Shown piece after piece: positions 28,590-36,206 of a stretch of DNA of 44,128 bases. Below the pieces are notes generated by a model. It worked only from the letters and a program-made list of their open reading frames with translations. It did not search any database and had not been told where the DNA came from. Source of the stretch: Aestuariivirga sp. (GTDB lineage: Bacteria > Pseudomonadota > Alphaproteobacteria > Rhizobiales > Aestuariivirgaceae). The translations under genes and the position numbers were made by a program. Position 1 is the stretch's first letter, and the number at the start of each line of letters is the position of its first letter. Where the stretch lies: assembly GCF_020252405.1 (NCBI RefSeq), contig NZ_JADCDA010000004.1:1-44128 (forward strand), in the 5' to 3' direction.

Positions 28590-28999
28590 CAAGGGGTGCG
28601 GTTCTCGATCCCGTACATGTCGTCGTCGGAGAGGCCGAAATGGTGGCCGATCTCGTGCACCAGCACATGGGTGACGACGGCGCCCAGGGTCTCCTCATGC
28701 TCGGCCCAGTAGTCGAGGATGGCGCGGCGGTAAAGAAAGACCATGTTGGGCATGCGCCCCGTTTCCGGGACCGCCGCGTCATGGGCGAGGCCTACGCCCT
28801 GGAACAGGCCGAGAAGATCGAAAGGTCCGGCGTCCATGTCCCTCTGCACCTCTTCCGTGGGGAAGTCGGTGACGGAAATGACCACCTCGCCGGAAAGCGC
28901 GCGAAAATCGGCGGGCAGACCGCCCAAGGCCTCCGCCGCCAATTCTTCGATGTCGCTGATGGACGGAGCGGAGAGTCCGGACAGCCGGTGTTCCGCCAT
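28589..28999 (-). CDS. Zincin-like metallopeptidase family protein
   Basis: A 136-residue cytoplasmic protein with the zinc motif HEIGHHFGLSDDD (H115, E116, H119), the compact zincin-like family seen next to housekeeping genes in many alphaproteobacteria. FLYRRAILDYW before the motif is also conserved. Substrate and role are unknown. No strong ribosome site precedes the ATG; it starts 10 nt after a small membrane ORF on the same strand, so it may be translated by coupling. Its stop codon lies at the border of a family A repeat. Confidence 0.88.
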   Translation of the reverse strand: MAEHRLSGLSAPSISDIEELAAEALGGLPADFRALSGEVVISVTDFPTEEVQRDMDAGPFDLLGLFQGVGLAHDAAVPETGRMPNMVFLYRRAILDYWAEHEETLGAVVTHVLVHEIGHHFGLSDDDMYGIENRTP

Positions 29000-29009
29000 G
29001 GAGACAGCG

Positions 29010-29165
29010 TTACTGGCAGCTGCCGAAGCAGCTGCTGGCCGTGCCGGTCATGGCCTGTACGGTGGTGAGACCGGCGAGTGCGCCGGAGACGAGGGTCAGC
29101 AGCACAAGACCGAATAAAATACGACGCAGAAACTTCGCGTCAGCCTGAACAGAAGAACCAGCCAC
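29010..29165 (-). CDS. Small membrane protein, hypothetical
   Basis: A 51-codon frame with a GTG start and GGGGG about 5 nt upstream. Residues 12-15 are basic (KFLRR), 16-34 form one hydrophobic helix (ILFGLVLLTLVSGALAG), and the end has two cysteines (SSCFGSCQ). Such a positive-then-hydrophobic layout fits a single-pass membrane protein or an exported peptide. It is followed after 10 nt by the metallopeptidase gene. No family was recognised and coding status is inferred. Confidence 0.45.
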   Translation of the reverse strand: MAGSSVQADAKFLRRILFGLVLLTLVSGALAGLTTVQAMTGTASSCFGSCQ

Positions 29166-29304
29166 CTAAAACCCCCACTCAAATGTTGATGCCGATTTTA
29201 ACCCCGGAATCACCCTATCGCCACACCGGTGACGTAAGAATTAACGAAAGGTTCAGCAACAGTTAACGGTCTGCATCATAACCGCGCCGCGGCCATCGAT
29301 TTTC
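29166..29304. other. Gene-free stretch upstream of small ORF
   Basis: Likely holds the promoter of the small ORF and metallopeptidase pair. AT-richer than the surroundings, with TTAAC-type words around 29233 and 29262, but no firm -35/-10 pair. Confidence 0.35.
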
Positions 29305-29412
29305 TCTGGCGCATGTTCCGTTCAGGCGGAATCGCCTGGTCAGAACATGCGCCAGATATATTCTTGAGCATGATCCTGTCGCGAAAGCGGTTCCACTCTT
29401 GCGGATCATGTT
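29305..29412 (-). repeat. Repeat family A, full copy, reverse orientation
   Basis: Module A2 (GGCGCATGTTCCGTTCAGGCGG ... GAACATGCGCC) comes first, then A1 (GAGCATGATCCTGTCGCGAAA ... GCGGATCATG), the reverse order of the copies at 5345, 21566, 31671 and 36792. It directly precedes repeat C copy 2. Confidence 0.8.
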
Positions 29413-29422
29413 CCATGAGTTT

Positions 29423-29568
29423 CCCTCTCTCTTGTGAGGGGATTAGGGGTGGGGGTCCCCGGGCTCAGTCTTCGAGATTTGGACACGTGGCCCCCCACTC
29501 CTACTCGTACCCCTGCCCACTGTACACCCACGAAGCGCAGGGGAGCCCTCATGGAGTGAATTGACCCG
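29423..29568 (+). repeat. Repeat family C, copy 2
   Basis: Full-length relative of the block at the window start: shared GGGTGGGGGTCCCCGGGCTC core, shared complementary CCCCCACTCCTA arm and shared end TGGAGTGAATTGACC. It contains about 20 extra bases relative to copy 1 near 29500-29540. It lies 50 bp after the ethylmalonyl-CoA mutase stop and might act as its transcription end. Confidence 0.75.
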
Positions 29569-29618
29569 CACGATGCTCCAGGCTTCGTTGAGCAGTTGCA
29601 ACTGACCGCACTCGCCAT

Positions 29619-31610
29619 TCACGCTGCCTTCTCGTCCGCCTTTTGCTCGATCAGCGTCACGAGGTCGGCCATGATGCGGTTCATGTCGAAGTCCTTGGGC
29701 GTATAGACGGCGGCGATGCCCAGTTGTTTCAGCACATTCACGTCATCCTGCGGAATGATGCCGCCCGCGACGACGGGAAGATTGGCGAGGCCCGCCGCGC
29801 GCAGGCGCTGCATCACCTCGCGGATCAGCGGCACGTGCGAGCCCGAGAGGATGGAGAGGCCGAGGATGTGCGCCTGCCGTTCCTGCGCCGTCTTCACCAG
29901 CTGCTCCGGCGTCAGCCGGATGCCGTCATAGATCACCTCGAGCCCGGTATCCGCCGCGCGCTCCGCGATCTGTTCCGCGCCATTCGAATGGCCGTCGAGA
30001 CCCGGCTTGCCGACGAGGAAGCGGGGCGTTTCGCCCAGGCGCCCGGTGAGAAGCCTCACGCGCTTGCGCAAGTCTTCAAGCTGCGCGCCGCCTTCGGCGC
30101 GCATGGCGAGCGCCACGCCCGTCGGCGCGCGGTATTCGCCAAAGACCTCGCGCAGCGTTCCGCCCCATTCGCCGGTGGTGACGCCGGCCCTGGCGCAGGC
30201 GATGGAGGGTTCCATGATGTTGCGGCCGTCGGCGGCGGCGGCGCGCAGCCCGTCGAGGGCGGCGGCCACGGCCCTGGCATCGCGGCTGCCGCGCCAGGCC
30301 TTCAGCCGCTCGATCTGCTCAAACTCCACATCGTCCTTCACCGTCATGATGGCGTCCGTGCCGGCGGAGAGCGGCGAGGCCTCGGTCGTGGTGAAGGCGT
30401 TGACGCCGACGACTTTAGTCTCGCCGGTCTCGATGGCGTGAAGCCGCGCCGTGTTGCTCGTCACCAGCTGGCGCTTCATATAGGCGATCGCCTCTTCCGA
30501 GCCGCCGCCGCCCATGGCGAGCACGCGGGCAAGCTCTGCCCGCGCCTCCTCCTTCAGCGCCTCCACCTTCCTCGTGATCTCGGCTGAGCCGTCGAAAATG
30601 TCGCCATAGTCGAGAAGGTCGGTCTCATAGGCCACGATCTGCTGCATGCGCAGCGACCATTGCTGGTCCCATGGCCGGGGCAGGCCGAGTGCTTCGTTCC
30701 ACGCCGGCAGCTGCACGGCGCGGGCGCGGGCGTTTTTCGACAGCACCACCGCCAGCATCTCGAGCAGGATGCGGGTGACGTTGTTTTCCGGCTGCTGCTC
30801 GGTGAGGCCCAGCGAATTCACCTGCACGCCATAGCGAAAGCGGCGGTGCTTTTCTTCCGCGATGCCATAGCGCCCGCGGCCAATCTCGTCCCACAGCTCG
30901 GTGAAGGCGCGCATCTTGCAGAGTTCGGTGACGAAGCGGATGCCGGCATTGACGAAAAACGAGATGCGCCCGAACACCCCGGGAAAGTCCCCGTCCGCCA
31001 CCGCGCCGCCCGCCTTCACGCCGTCCAGCACGGCAATCGCGGTGGCCAGCGCATAGGAAAGCTCCTGCACCGGCGTGGCGCCTGCTTCCTGCAAATGATA
31101 GGAGCAGACATTCACCGGGTTCCACTTCGGCAGTTCCCGCGTGGAAAAGGCGATGGTGTCGGTGATCAGCCGCAGCGACGGGCCGGGCGGGAACACATAG
31201 GCGCCGCGCGAGAGATATTCCTTGATGATGTCGTTCTGTGTCGTGCCGGAAAGGCCCGCCCGCGCAGCACCCTGTTCCTCGGCCACCGCCACATAGAGCG
31301 CCAGCAGCCAGGCCGCCGTGGCATTGATGGTCATCGAGGTGTTCATGGTGGCGAGCGGGATCTGGTCGAACAGCGTGCGCATGTCGCCGATGTGGGAGAT
31401 CGGCACCCCCACCTTGCCCACCTCGCCGCGGGCCAGCATATGGTCAGAATCATAGCCCGTCTGGGTCGGCAGGTCGAAGGCCACTGACAGGCCGGTTTGC
31501 CCCTTGGACAGATTGGTCCGGAACAGCGTGTTGGACTGAGCCGCCGTGGAATGGCCGGCATAGGTTCGGAAGAGCCAGGGTTTGTCGCGCATGGTGGCGT
31601 ATGCTGGCAT
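29619..31610 (-). CDS. ecm: Ethylmalonyl-CoA mutase
   Basis: B12-dependent mutase that turns (2R)-ethylmalonyl-CoA into methylsuccinyl-CoA in the ethylmalonyl-CoA pathway for acetyl-CoA assimilation. The 663-residue single chain has a substrate-binding barrel (PWLFRTYAGHSTA, LSVAFDLPTQTGYDSDH) and a C-terminal cobalamin domain with D539-x-H541-x-x-G544. The N-terminus and length match MeaA/Ecm rather than methylmalonyl-CoA mutase or isobutyryl-CoA mutase. No clear ribosome site precedes the ATG at 31610, and a start six codons later is possible. Other pathway genes (ccr, mcd, mch) are not nearby, which is usual. Confidence 0.93.
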   Translation of the reverse strand: MPAYATMRDKPWLFRTYAGHSTAAQSNTLFRTNLSKGQTGLSVAFDLPTQTGYDSDHMLARGEVGKVGVPISHIGDMRTLFDQIPLATMNTSMTINATAAWLLALYVAVAEEQGAARAGLSGTTQNDIIKEYLSRGAYVFPPGPSLRLITDTIAFSTRELPKWNPVNVCSYHLQEAGATPVQELSYALATAIAVLDGVKAGGAVADGDFPGVFGRISFFVNAGIRFVTELCKMRAFTELWDEIGRGRYGIAEEKHRRFRYGVQVNSLGLTEQQPENNVTRILLEMLAVVLSKNARARAVQLPAWNEALGLPRPWDQQWSLRMQQIVAYETDLLDYGDIFDGSAEITRKVEALKEEARAELARVLAMGGGGSEEAIAYMKRQLVTSNTARLHAIETGETKVVGVNAFTTTEASPLSAGTDAIMTVKDDVEFEQIERLKAWRGSRDARAVAAALDGLRAAAADGRNIMEPSIACARAGVTTGEWGGTLREVFGEYRAPTGVALAMRAEGGAQLEDLRKRVRLLTGRLGETPRFLVGKPGLDGHSNGAEQIAERAADTGLEVIYDGIRLTPEQLVKTAQERQAHILGLSILSGSHVPLIREVMQRLRAAGLANLPVVAGGIIPQDDVNVLKQLGIAAVYTPKDFDMNRIMADLVTLIEQKADEKAA

Positions 31611-31670
31611 GGGCCATATTGCACCACAACCTCAACCTTTGGACAGGCACGCGCCCCTGCCGCCCAATGA

Positions 31671-31776
31671 GAGCATGATCCGCGAGAGTGGAACCGCTTT
31701 TGCGGATCATGCTCAAGCTATTGACCTGGCGCATGTTCCGACGAGGCGGTTCCGCCTGACCGGAACAGGCGCTAAA
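31671..31776 (+). repeat. Repeat family A, full copy, carrying the dhaK stop
   Basis: A1 (GAGCATGATCCGCGAGAGTG ... GCGGATCATGCTC), linker AAGCTATTGACCTGG, A2 (CGCATGTTCCG ... CGGAACAGGCGC), end GCGCTAAAG. The CTA at 31772-31774 is the TAG stop of dhaK on the minus strand, so the repeat end supplies the stop codon. It separates the 3' end of the dha operon from the ecm start. Confidence 0.85.
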
Positions 31777-32755
31777 GACCCCAGCGCAGCGCCGGTGTGT
31801 GCACCGGCGCATCCCAGCCCCTGGCGATCTCGTCGTCGAGCAGGGTGACGGTGATGGAGCAGCCGGCCATGTCGAGCGAGGTGACGTAGCTGCCGACGAG
31901 CGAGCGCACCGGGGTGATGCCGTGCCTCGCGAGATGCGCCCTGGCGGCGTTGTACATAAGGTAGAGCTCCATCGCCGGCGTGCCGCCGAAGCCGTTGACG
32001 AAGAGCAATGCGTTGCCCTTCGACCCAAGGTCGCCGGCGATGGCGGCAACCATCTCCCCGGCAATCTCGTCGGCGGAGCGCAGCGCCACGCGGCGGCGGC
32101 CCGGCTCGCCATGGATGCCCACGCCCATCTCCATTTCGGCGGGGCCGATGTCGAAGGTCGGCTTGCCGGCGGCGGGCACGGTGCAGCTCGTCAGCGCCAC
32201 GCCCATTGAACGCGTCGCCCTGTTCACCTTGTCGCCCAGCCGCTTCAGGGCTTTAAGGTCCGCGCCCTGCTCGGCGGCCGCACCCACCACCTTCTCGACA
32301 ACCAGCGTGCCGGCAACGCCGCGCCGGCCGGTGGTGTAGAGCGAGTTCTCGACGGCGACGTCATCATCCGTGATGACGGTCTCGATGTCGCGCCCCGCCA
32401 TTTCGCGCGCCATGTCGAAGTTCATGACATCGCCTTCGTAGTTCTTGACGATGAAGAGCACGCCTCCACCCGTGTCGACGGCCCCGACCGCGGCGATCAT
32501 CTGGTCGGGCGTGGGGGAGGTGAAAACCTGGCCGGGGCAGGCGGCATCGAGCATGCCATGGCCGACGAAACCGGCATGCAGCGGTTCATGGCCGGAGCCG
32601 CCGCCCGAGAGCAGTGCGGTCTTGCCAGGCTTCAGCACCTTGCGCCGCACGAACATGTGCCCGTCACCGAGCGCGATGATGTCGCCGTGCGCCGCCACGA
32701 AGCCGTCAAGGCTTTCAGTCAGTATATTTGACACGTCGTTGATGAGCTTCTTCAT
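31772..32755 (-). CDS. dhaK: Dihydroxyacetone kinase subunit DhaK
   Basis: Substrate-binding subunit of PTS-type dihydroxyacetone kinase, 327 residues. H215 in GIHGEPG is the histidine that binds dihydroxyacetone covalently. LSGGGSGHEPLHAGFVG and KNYEGDVMNFDMA are family hallmarks. It overlaps the preceding HTH gene by 4 nt. It is the last gene of the six-gene operon, separated from dhaL, whereas in E. coli dhaK, dhaL and dhaM are adjacent. The stop lies in a family A repeat and the C-terminus (RWGL) may be set by it. Confidence 0.96.
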   Translation of the reverse strand: MKKLINDVSNILTESLDGFVAAHGDIIALGDGHMFVRRKVLKPGKTALLSGGGSGHEPLHAGFVGHGMLDAACPGQVFTSPTPDQMIAAVGAVDTGGGVLFIVKNYEGDVMNFDMAREMAGRDIETVITDDDVAVENSLYTTGRRGVAGTLVVEKVVGAAAEQGADLKALKRLGDKVNRATRSMGVALTSCTVPAAGKPTFDIGPAEMEMGVGIHGEPGRRRVALRSADEIAGEMVAAIAGDLGSKGNALLFVNGFGGTPAMELYLMYNAARAHLARHGITPVRSLVGSYVTSLDMAGCSITVTLLDDEIARGWDAPVHTPALRWGL

Positions 32756-33186
32756 GGCCGTTTCCCTTTCTCCCGTTCGTCCCCGATCAGCCTTGCAAGG
32801 TCCCGCACGAAGGCGCTGACCAGCCCGTGCAGCGTCCTGTTCTTCGCATCATCGCCCAGATCCGGCAGCGCCACCACGGGCTGCATGCGGGCGGTTTTCT
32901 CCGCCAGCATCTTCTTGGGATGCGCGCGCGCATAAAGCCTCGTGAATTCCTGCCGCTCGGCCGCCGAGAAGCGGCAAACCTCGAAGATCTGCGCCAGATG
33001 GCTCGCGGGGATCGGCGTCGGATAGGCGGGATTGGCGATCTGGCTGACGAAGCTGCGGTTCTTGGCAAGCGCGGACGCCAGCCGCTGGCGCGTGCCGGAG
33101 GGGCGGCGGTCGATGATCTCCGCCAGCAGCCGCTTATAGGCGGCGACGGCGTCCTGGGGTGTGGGGCTGGCGGCGGGAAAGGCCAT
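32752..33186 (-). CDS. HTH (XRE/Cro-like) protein within the dha operon
   Basis: A 144-residue protein. Residues 30-75 resemble an XRE-type helix-turn-helix: TRQRLASALAKNRSFVSQI, then IPASHLAQIFEVCRFSAAERQEFTRLYAR, which is the spacing of Cro/C1-type domains that end in an aspartate/serine-rich loop. The C-terminal half (ALPDLGDDAKNRTLHGLVSAFVRDLARLIGDE) has no recognised fold. The ATG at 33186 starts 2 nt after the EI stop, and it overlaps dhaK by 4 nt, so it is fixed in the operon. A role as local regulator of the dha operon is inferred; it is not a DhaR-type activator. Confidence 0.7.
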   Translation of the reverse strand: MAFPAASPTPQDAVAAYKRLLAEIIDRRPSGTRQRLASALAKNRSFVSQIANPAYPTPIPASHLAQIFEVCRFSAAERQEFTRLYARAHPKKMLAEKTARMQPVVALPDLGDDAKNRTLHGLVSAFVRDLARLIGDEREKGKRP

Positions 33187-33188
33187 GC

Positions 33189-34769
33189 TCAGAGCTCCGC
33201 GATGGCCGCCTTGAGGCGGGCGATGCGCGCGGGCGCCACCGAAAGCGAGGTGAGGCCCGCGTCCAGCAGCGCCGGAAGATGCCTGGGCTCGCTTGCCATG
33301 TCGCCGCACAGGCTGACCGGAATGCCGGCCTCGCGGCCAAAGCGCGCCACCCTGGCGATGAGGGCGGTCACGGCGGGATGCGATGGATCGTTGAGCGCGG
33401 CGACCCGCGCATCATCGCGCGAGGACGCCGTGACATATTGCGTGAGGTCGTTGGAGCCGATGGAGAAGAAGGCCGCGCCGCGGAAGAGTTCCGGCATCAC
33501 CGCGGCGGCGGGCACCTCCACCATGATGCCGAGCGGCGGCCTGTGGCAGGCAACGCCCTGCGCCCCGAGCTCCGCGACGCAGGCGTCAAGCAGCGCGGCG
33601 CTGCGGGCGAGCTCGTCAGGCGCCGTCACCATGGGCAGCATGACCTTGAGATTGCCATGCACGGCGGCCCGCGCCAGGGCGCGCAGCTGGGTGCGGAACA
33701 CATCCTCGCGCGCCAGTGTGAGGCGCACGCCGCGCAAGCCCAGGAAGGGATTGGATTCGCCTTCCGGCGTCAGCCCGCGCACCGGCTTGTCGCCGCCGAT
33801 GTCAAGCGTGCGGATGGTGACGGGCCGGCCTTGCGCCCATTCCGCAAAGCGGCGGTAGGCGCGGTATTGCGTCTCTTCGCCGGGCAGCGGCGCCCCATCG
33901 CGAAACAGGAACTCGGAGCGCATGAGGCCAATGCCGTCGCAGGCGGCATGGTCGATGCGGTCGAGTTCCCCGACGCCCGCGACGTTGATCAGGATATCGA
34001 TACGCTCGCCGCTGCGCCGCACCGCCGGACGGAGGCGGAAACGCTCCTCACGGGCGCGCGCCCGCGTGTCGGCCTCCAGCGCGGCATCGAACTGCGCGCG
34101 CTGCGCGGAGTCGGGATCGGCCAGAACGGCGCCGCGCCCGCCGTCGACGGCCAGGACTGCCGTCCGCGCCGGCAGTTCACCGAGACCGGTCACCATCGGA
34201 ACGCCGCGGGCGCGGGCCAGCATGGCGACATGGCTGGTGGCGCTGCCCCGCAGAAGGGCGATGGCGCCACCCGCAGTCCAGTCGGTTTCCAGAAAGGCAG
34301 TTGGCGCGATGTCGTCTCCGAGCAGAACCGCGCCCGTCGCTTCGCCTGCCGCGTCCCCGCCTGCAAGATGCCGCAGCACGCGGTCGCGAATGTCCCTGAG
34401 GTCGGCGGCGCGGGCGCGGAAATAATCATCGTCCGAGGCCTCGTAGCCCGAGATCTCGCCATCGAGCGCCGCGCTCCATGCGACGTGCGCCGGCGTTCCG
34501 GTGTCGATGGTGGAAAGGGCGGGGGCGGAGAGCGCATCATCCTCCAGCATCGCCACCTGGAAGCCGAGAATGTCCTGTGCCTCGCCGTCCACGCGCGCCA
34601 TCAGGGCCGTGACACCGGCCACGGCATGGGCGATGGCCTGCTGCAGCGCCTGGCGTTCCGTGGCCGCATCGCCGGTGCCCCGCCGTTCCCGCCGCGCGCT
34701 TCCAAGCCGCCGCACCGGGCCGCGGAACAGCCCGTCCGACGCGGCGATGCCCTGGTGGCTAGTGCCCAT
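33189..34769 (-). CDS. PTS enzyme I of the dihydroxyacetone phosphorelay
   Basis: Phosphoenolpyruvate-protein phosphotransferase of about 526 residues, somewhat shorter than general EI (about 575). The phosphohistidine is H180 in GSATSHVAMLAR. RTLDIGGDKP, NPFLGLRGVRL, MVEVPAAA and FSIGSNDLTQY form the PEP-binding half, with the catalytic cysteine in VSLCGDM. The start at ATG 34769 overlaps the HPr gene by 11 nt; an upstream ATG at 34781 is in frame. In E. coli, DhaM contains HPr and EI-like domains; here these are separate proteins. Confidence 0.93.
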   Translation of the reverse strand: MGTSHQGIAASDGLFRGPVRRLGSARRERRGTGDAATERQALQQAIAHAVAGVTALMARVDGEAQDILGFQVAMLEDDALSAPALSTIDTGTPAHVAWSAALDGEISGYEASDDDYFRARAADLRDIRDRVLRHLAGGDAAGEATGAVLLGDDIAPTAFLETDWTAGGAIALLRGSATSHVAMLARARGVPMVTGLGELPARTAVLAVDGGRGAVLADPDSAQRAQFDAALEADTRARAREERFRLRPAVRRSGERIDILINVAGVGELDRIDHAACDGIGLMRSEFLFRDGAPLPGEETQYRAYRRFAEWAQGRPVTIRTLDIGGDKPVRGLTPEGESNPFLGLRGVRLTLAREDVFRTQLRALARAAVHGNLKVMLPMVTAPDELARSAALLDACVAELGAQGVACHRPPLGIMVEVPAAAVMPELFRGAAFFSIGSNDLTQYVTASSRDDARVAALNDPSHPAVTALIARVARFGREAGIPVSLCGDMASEPRHLPALLDAGLTSLSVAPARIARLKAAIAEL

Positions 34770-35052
34770 CGCCCGTGTCATCGAAGTCGCGGCGCACGAG
34801 GCCGATCACCGCCTCGACGGCAGCCCGTGCATCGGCTCCGGCAGCGCGCACGAAGAGCGTCGAGTCCTGCTTTGCCCTCATCGCCATGACCTTGACGATG
34901 CTCTTGGCGTCAATCCACGGACCTTGGGCCGCGCCGGCGATCTCGAGCGTGGACGCGAAGCCCTTGGCGAGCTTCGTCAGCTTCACCGAGGGGCGGGCGT
35001 GGAGGCCCACGTCATGGGTGATGACCACCGATCCTTCCGCCGTCTCGCTCAT
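34759..35052 (-). CDS. HPr-type phosphocarrier of the dihydroxyacetone PTS
   Basis: A 97-residue HPr with the phosphorylatable H18 in VGLHARPSVKL. The second motif, KSIVKVMAMRA, is HPr-like. It passes phosphate from the neighbouring EI to DhaM. It overlaps dhaM by 4 nt and EI by 11 or 23 nt. A general ptsH gene elsewhere cannot be excluded. Confidence 0.92.
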   Translation of the reverse strand: MSETAEGSVVITHDVGLHARPSVKLTKLAKGFASTLEIAGAAQGPWIDAKSIVKVMAMRAKQDSTLFVRAAGADARAAVEAVIGLVRRDFDDTGDGH

Positions 35053-35435
35053 TGCGGGGACAACTCCTCCGCCGTGCGCTTGACGTCGGCGAGCGAGCCG
35101 CCACCCCAGGCTTCTGTCGCGGCCATGACGGCGCCCTCGACAACGGGGGCATTGCAGATGACGATCTTCCTCCGCCGCTCCTCGGGCAGCATCTCGACCG
35201 CCATCTCGCTGTTGGTCTCAGCACCCCCGAGATCGACGAGAATGGCGATGCCGTCCTCCGACCAGGCGTCATCGATGGCGGCGAGAATCTTCTCCACACT
35301 GGTGCCGAGCCCGCCGCCGGGGTCGCCGCCGCAGAAGCCGAGCGGCACGCCGTTGCCGACCATCTGGCGCACCATGTCGGCGGCGCCCTTGGCCACATCG
35401 GGCGAATGCGAGACGATGACGATGCCGACGGTCAT
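35049..35435 (-). CDS. dhaM: Dihydroxyacetone kinase phosphotransfer subunit DhaM (EIIA)
   Basis: A 128-residue EIIA of the mannose type with the active H10 in VIVSHSPDVA. It also has CGGDPGGGLGTS and VDLGGAETNSEM. It holds only the EIIA domain; in E. coli DhaM this is fused to HPr and EI parts. It hands phosphate to ADP bound in DhaL. It overlaps dhaL and the HPr gene by 4 nt each. Confidence 0.95.
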   Translation of the reverse strand: MTVGIVIVSHSPDVAKGAADMVRQMVGNGVPLGFCGGDPGGGLGTSVEKILAAIDDAWSEDGIAILVDLGGAETNSEMAVEMLPEERRRKIVICNAPVVEGAVMAATEAWGGGSLADVKRTAEELSPQ

Positions 35436-36034
35436 GACTTGCCCTCCAGCACATCGCAGACGGCGGCAATCATGATCTCGCTCGAGCGCGCGCCGGGGTC
35501 CATGTGGCCAATTGAGCGCTCGCCGAGGAAGGAGGCGCGGCCGCGGATCGCCTTCATGGGCACGGTCGCCCTGGCGCTCCCGGATGCCAGCGCCCGCACG
35601 CTGTCGAAGCTGGCCGTGCCGGATTCGAGATGGGTGGCGACGGGGCCCAGAACATCAAGCATGGTCTTGTTGCCCAGCTCCGCCTTGCCGCGCGCCTTGA
35701 GCGCCGTGACGGAGGCCTGCAGAGCGCGGCCGATGCCGGCAAATGTCGGGTTCCCGGGCAACTCCTTGCCGAGCGTCATGAACAGGGTGCCGTAGAGCGG
35801 GCCGGAGGCGCCACCCACCTTCATCACCAGGGTCATTCCCACCGTCTTCAGCGCCTCGCCCGCGGGCTTGGCGAGAATGTTCGCCTTTTCCGCCTGCACC
35901 GCCTCGAAGCCGCGCTTCAAGTTGACGCCATGGTCGGCATCGCCGATGGCGGAGTCGAGTGCGGTCAGCTCGTCTGCCGCCGCGATGACGCGCGCCGAGA
36001 CCGTGTCGAGCAGGATTTCGAGGGGAAGCGCCAC
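35432..36034 (-). CDS. dhaL: Dihydroxyacetone kinase ADP-binding subunit DhaL
   Basis: ADP-bearing subunit of the PTS-type dihydroxyacetone kinase, 200 residues. The Mg-ADP motif AIGDADHGVNLKRGF carries D32 and D34, and GGASGPLYGT and GERSIGHMDPGA bind nucleotide. It is the first gene of the operon, starting 9 nt after a large palindrome (36043-36089). Overlap with dhaM by 4 nt supports tight co-expression. Confidence 0.96.
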   Translation of the reverse strand: MALPLEILLDTVSARVIAAADELTALDSAIGDADHGVNLKRGFEAVQAEKANILAKPAGEALKTVGMTLVMKVGGASGPLYGTLFMTLGKELPGNPTFAGIGRALQASVTALKARGKAELGNKTMLDVLGPVATHLESGTASFDSVRALASGSARATVPMKAIRGRASFLGERSIGHMDPGARSSEIMIAAVCDVLEGKS

Positions 36035-36042
36035 GACGGGTC

Positions 36043-36089
36043 CTTTGTTTAGCGATAATGTTCACTGAACACCGAATCGCTAAACAAAG
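36043..36089. promoter_or_regulatory. Nested palindrome upstream of dhaL, likely operator
   Basis: Outer arms CTTTGTTTAGCGAT (36043-36056) and ATCGCTAAACAAAG (36076-36089) match perfectly over 14 bp. The 19-bp spacer holds a second palindrome TGTTCACTGAACA (36059-36071). TGTTTAGCGATA and TGTTCACTGAAC are related words 13 bp apart, so several operator sites for one regulator are likely. It lies in the dhaL/sel1 divergent gap, 9 bp before the dhaL ATG, where binding would block initiation. A transcript leader hairpin is the alternative reading. Confidence 0.7.
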
Positions 36090-36206
36090 CAAGCCGCCCG
36101 TCTCGCGCCTGCGAAAAGGCGGCATGGATGACGTGGTGCAGCGGCCTCTCACCTTTTCCGCGAAATCGCGGTAGGCTGAGAGGACTGTGATTCTCCCGGA
36201 TGCCGG

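Noticed and set aside
29305..29412. GTTC words in repeats considered as LexA boxes
   Set aside because: Spacing between the GTTC words is not 7 nt, unlike the site before mmcB.
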